Source: an archaeon
Lineage (GTDB): Archaea; Nanobdellota; Nanobdellia; Woesearchaeales; GW2011-AR9
Direction of reading: 5' to 3'
Length of the DNA: 12,584 nucleotides
Assembly: GCA_020053615.1 (NCBI GenBank)
Contig: JAGVMW010000198.1
Coordinates: 1-12,584, forward strand
In this document: one piece after another, positions 12,460-12,584 of the stretch
Position numbering within the stretch: position 1 is the stretch's first letter
Layout: each line of letters starts with the position of its first letter
The notes under the pieces: model-generated
Databases searched by the model: none
What the model was told of the DNA's origin: nothing
The model's input: only the letters and a program-made list of their open reading frames with translations
Position numbers and translations under genes: made by a program

Positions 12460-12557
12460 GGCACAGTCCAAAAAGTGAGTGATAACACCATTATCACCAC
12501 TGCCCAGAAAAATTGAGAGTGATTTTCTGGGCTGAGATGCGATAGTTGCATCTCATT
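12460..12557 (-). repeat. Right copy of 98-bp inverted repeat with three hairpins
   Basis: This is the reverse complement of 1-98 with three differences. The same three hairpins form. In this copy the third stem extends by one pair (GTGATAA/TTATCAC), because the difference opposite position 73 restores a pair. The repeat lies upstream of the zinc-ribbon gene. Homology may extend past 12557, but the left copy is cut off by the window start. Confidence 0.9.
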
Positions 12558-12569
12558 AAATGAAAACAG

Positions 12570-12584
12570 GACGGCAAAGCCGTC
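12570..12584. other. Perfect hairpin at the window's right edge
   Basis: GACGGC-AAA-GCCGTC is a perfect 6-bp stem with a 3-nt loop, ending on the last base of the window. It lies 12 bp beyond the right inverted repeat. It could be a terminator-like hairpin or part of a longer repeat. The window ends before anything downstream can be seen. Confidence 0.6.

Noticed and set aside
12334..12516. Plus-strand frame over the zinc-ribbon gene and the inverted repeat.
   Set aside because: It is antisense to the cysteine-rich gene and runs into the hairpins, with no recognisable protein features.

Overview
The window comes from an archaeon. All eleven ribosomal proteins are of the archaeal/eukaryotic type, and the same operon carries an archaeal SUI1/aIF1-like factor and the RNase P protein Rpp29. 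AT-rich DNA, charged low-complexity tails on S3, L22 and S17, apparently leaderless promoters and a cluster of small nucleotidyltransferase (MNT)/HEPN gene pairs would suit a DPANN lineage (Woesearchaeota/Pacearchaeota-like). That placement is inference. No 16S or other decisive marker is present.

Left part (1-7386, minus strand): one S10/spc-type operon transcribed right to left in the order L3, L4, L23, L2, a small predicted lipoprotein, S19, L22, S3, L29, SUI1, Rpp29, S17, L14. Gene order is the archaeal standard except for the lipoprotein gene, which starts 3 nt after the L2 stop. The S17-L14 spacer is unusually long and holds two dyads, each with a TATA-like loop. The operon leader region (7387-7767) has no gene. 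It holds a GC-rich, strongly folded 128-bp element (7409-7536) and a second cluster of hairpins.

Right part (7768-12445): three compact MNT/HEPN two-gene modules. Module 1 (minus) is HEPN then MNT, with a 47-bp overlap. Modules 2 and 3 (plus) are winged-helix-MNT fusions followed by HEPN genes, with 17- and 23-bp overlaps. Modules 2 and 3 have near-identical promoters, with two TCCCT-N6-AGGGA palindromes 20 bp apart just upstream of a TATA box placed for leaderless transcription. The winged-helix-MNT proteins probably autoregulate there. Four same-orientation copies of a short repeat lie at the module boundaries. In reading frame this repeat encodes a tail like PIESLVRKVKER, which ends a real zinc-ribbon protein at 12191-12445. 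The arrangement resembles a cassette array that could be reshuffled by recombination at the repeats. A three-helix membrane protein sits between modules 1 and 2.

Window ends: positions 1-98 and 12460-12557 are an inverted repeat, 95 of 98 bases identical, each folding into three consecutive hairpins. It is either a dispersed repeat at which an assembly broke, or the boundary of a real inverted-repeat-flanked segment. The sequence alone cannot decide.
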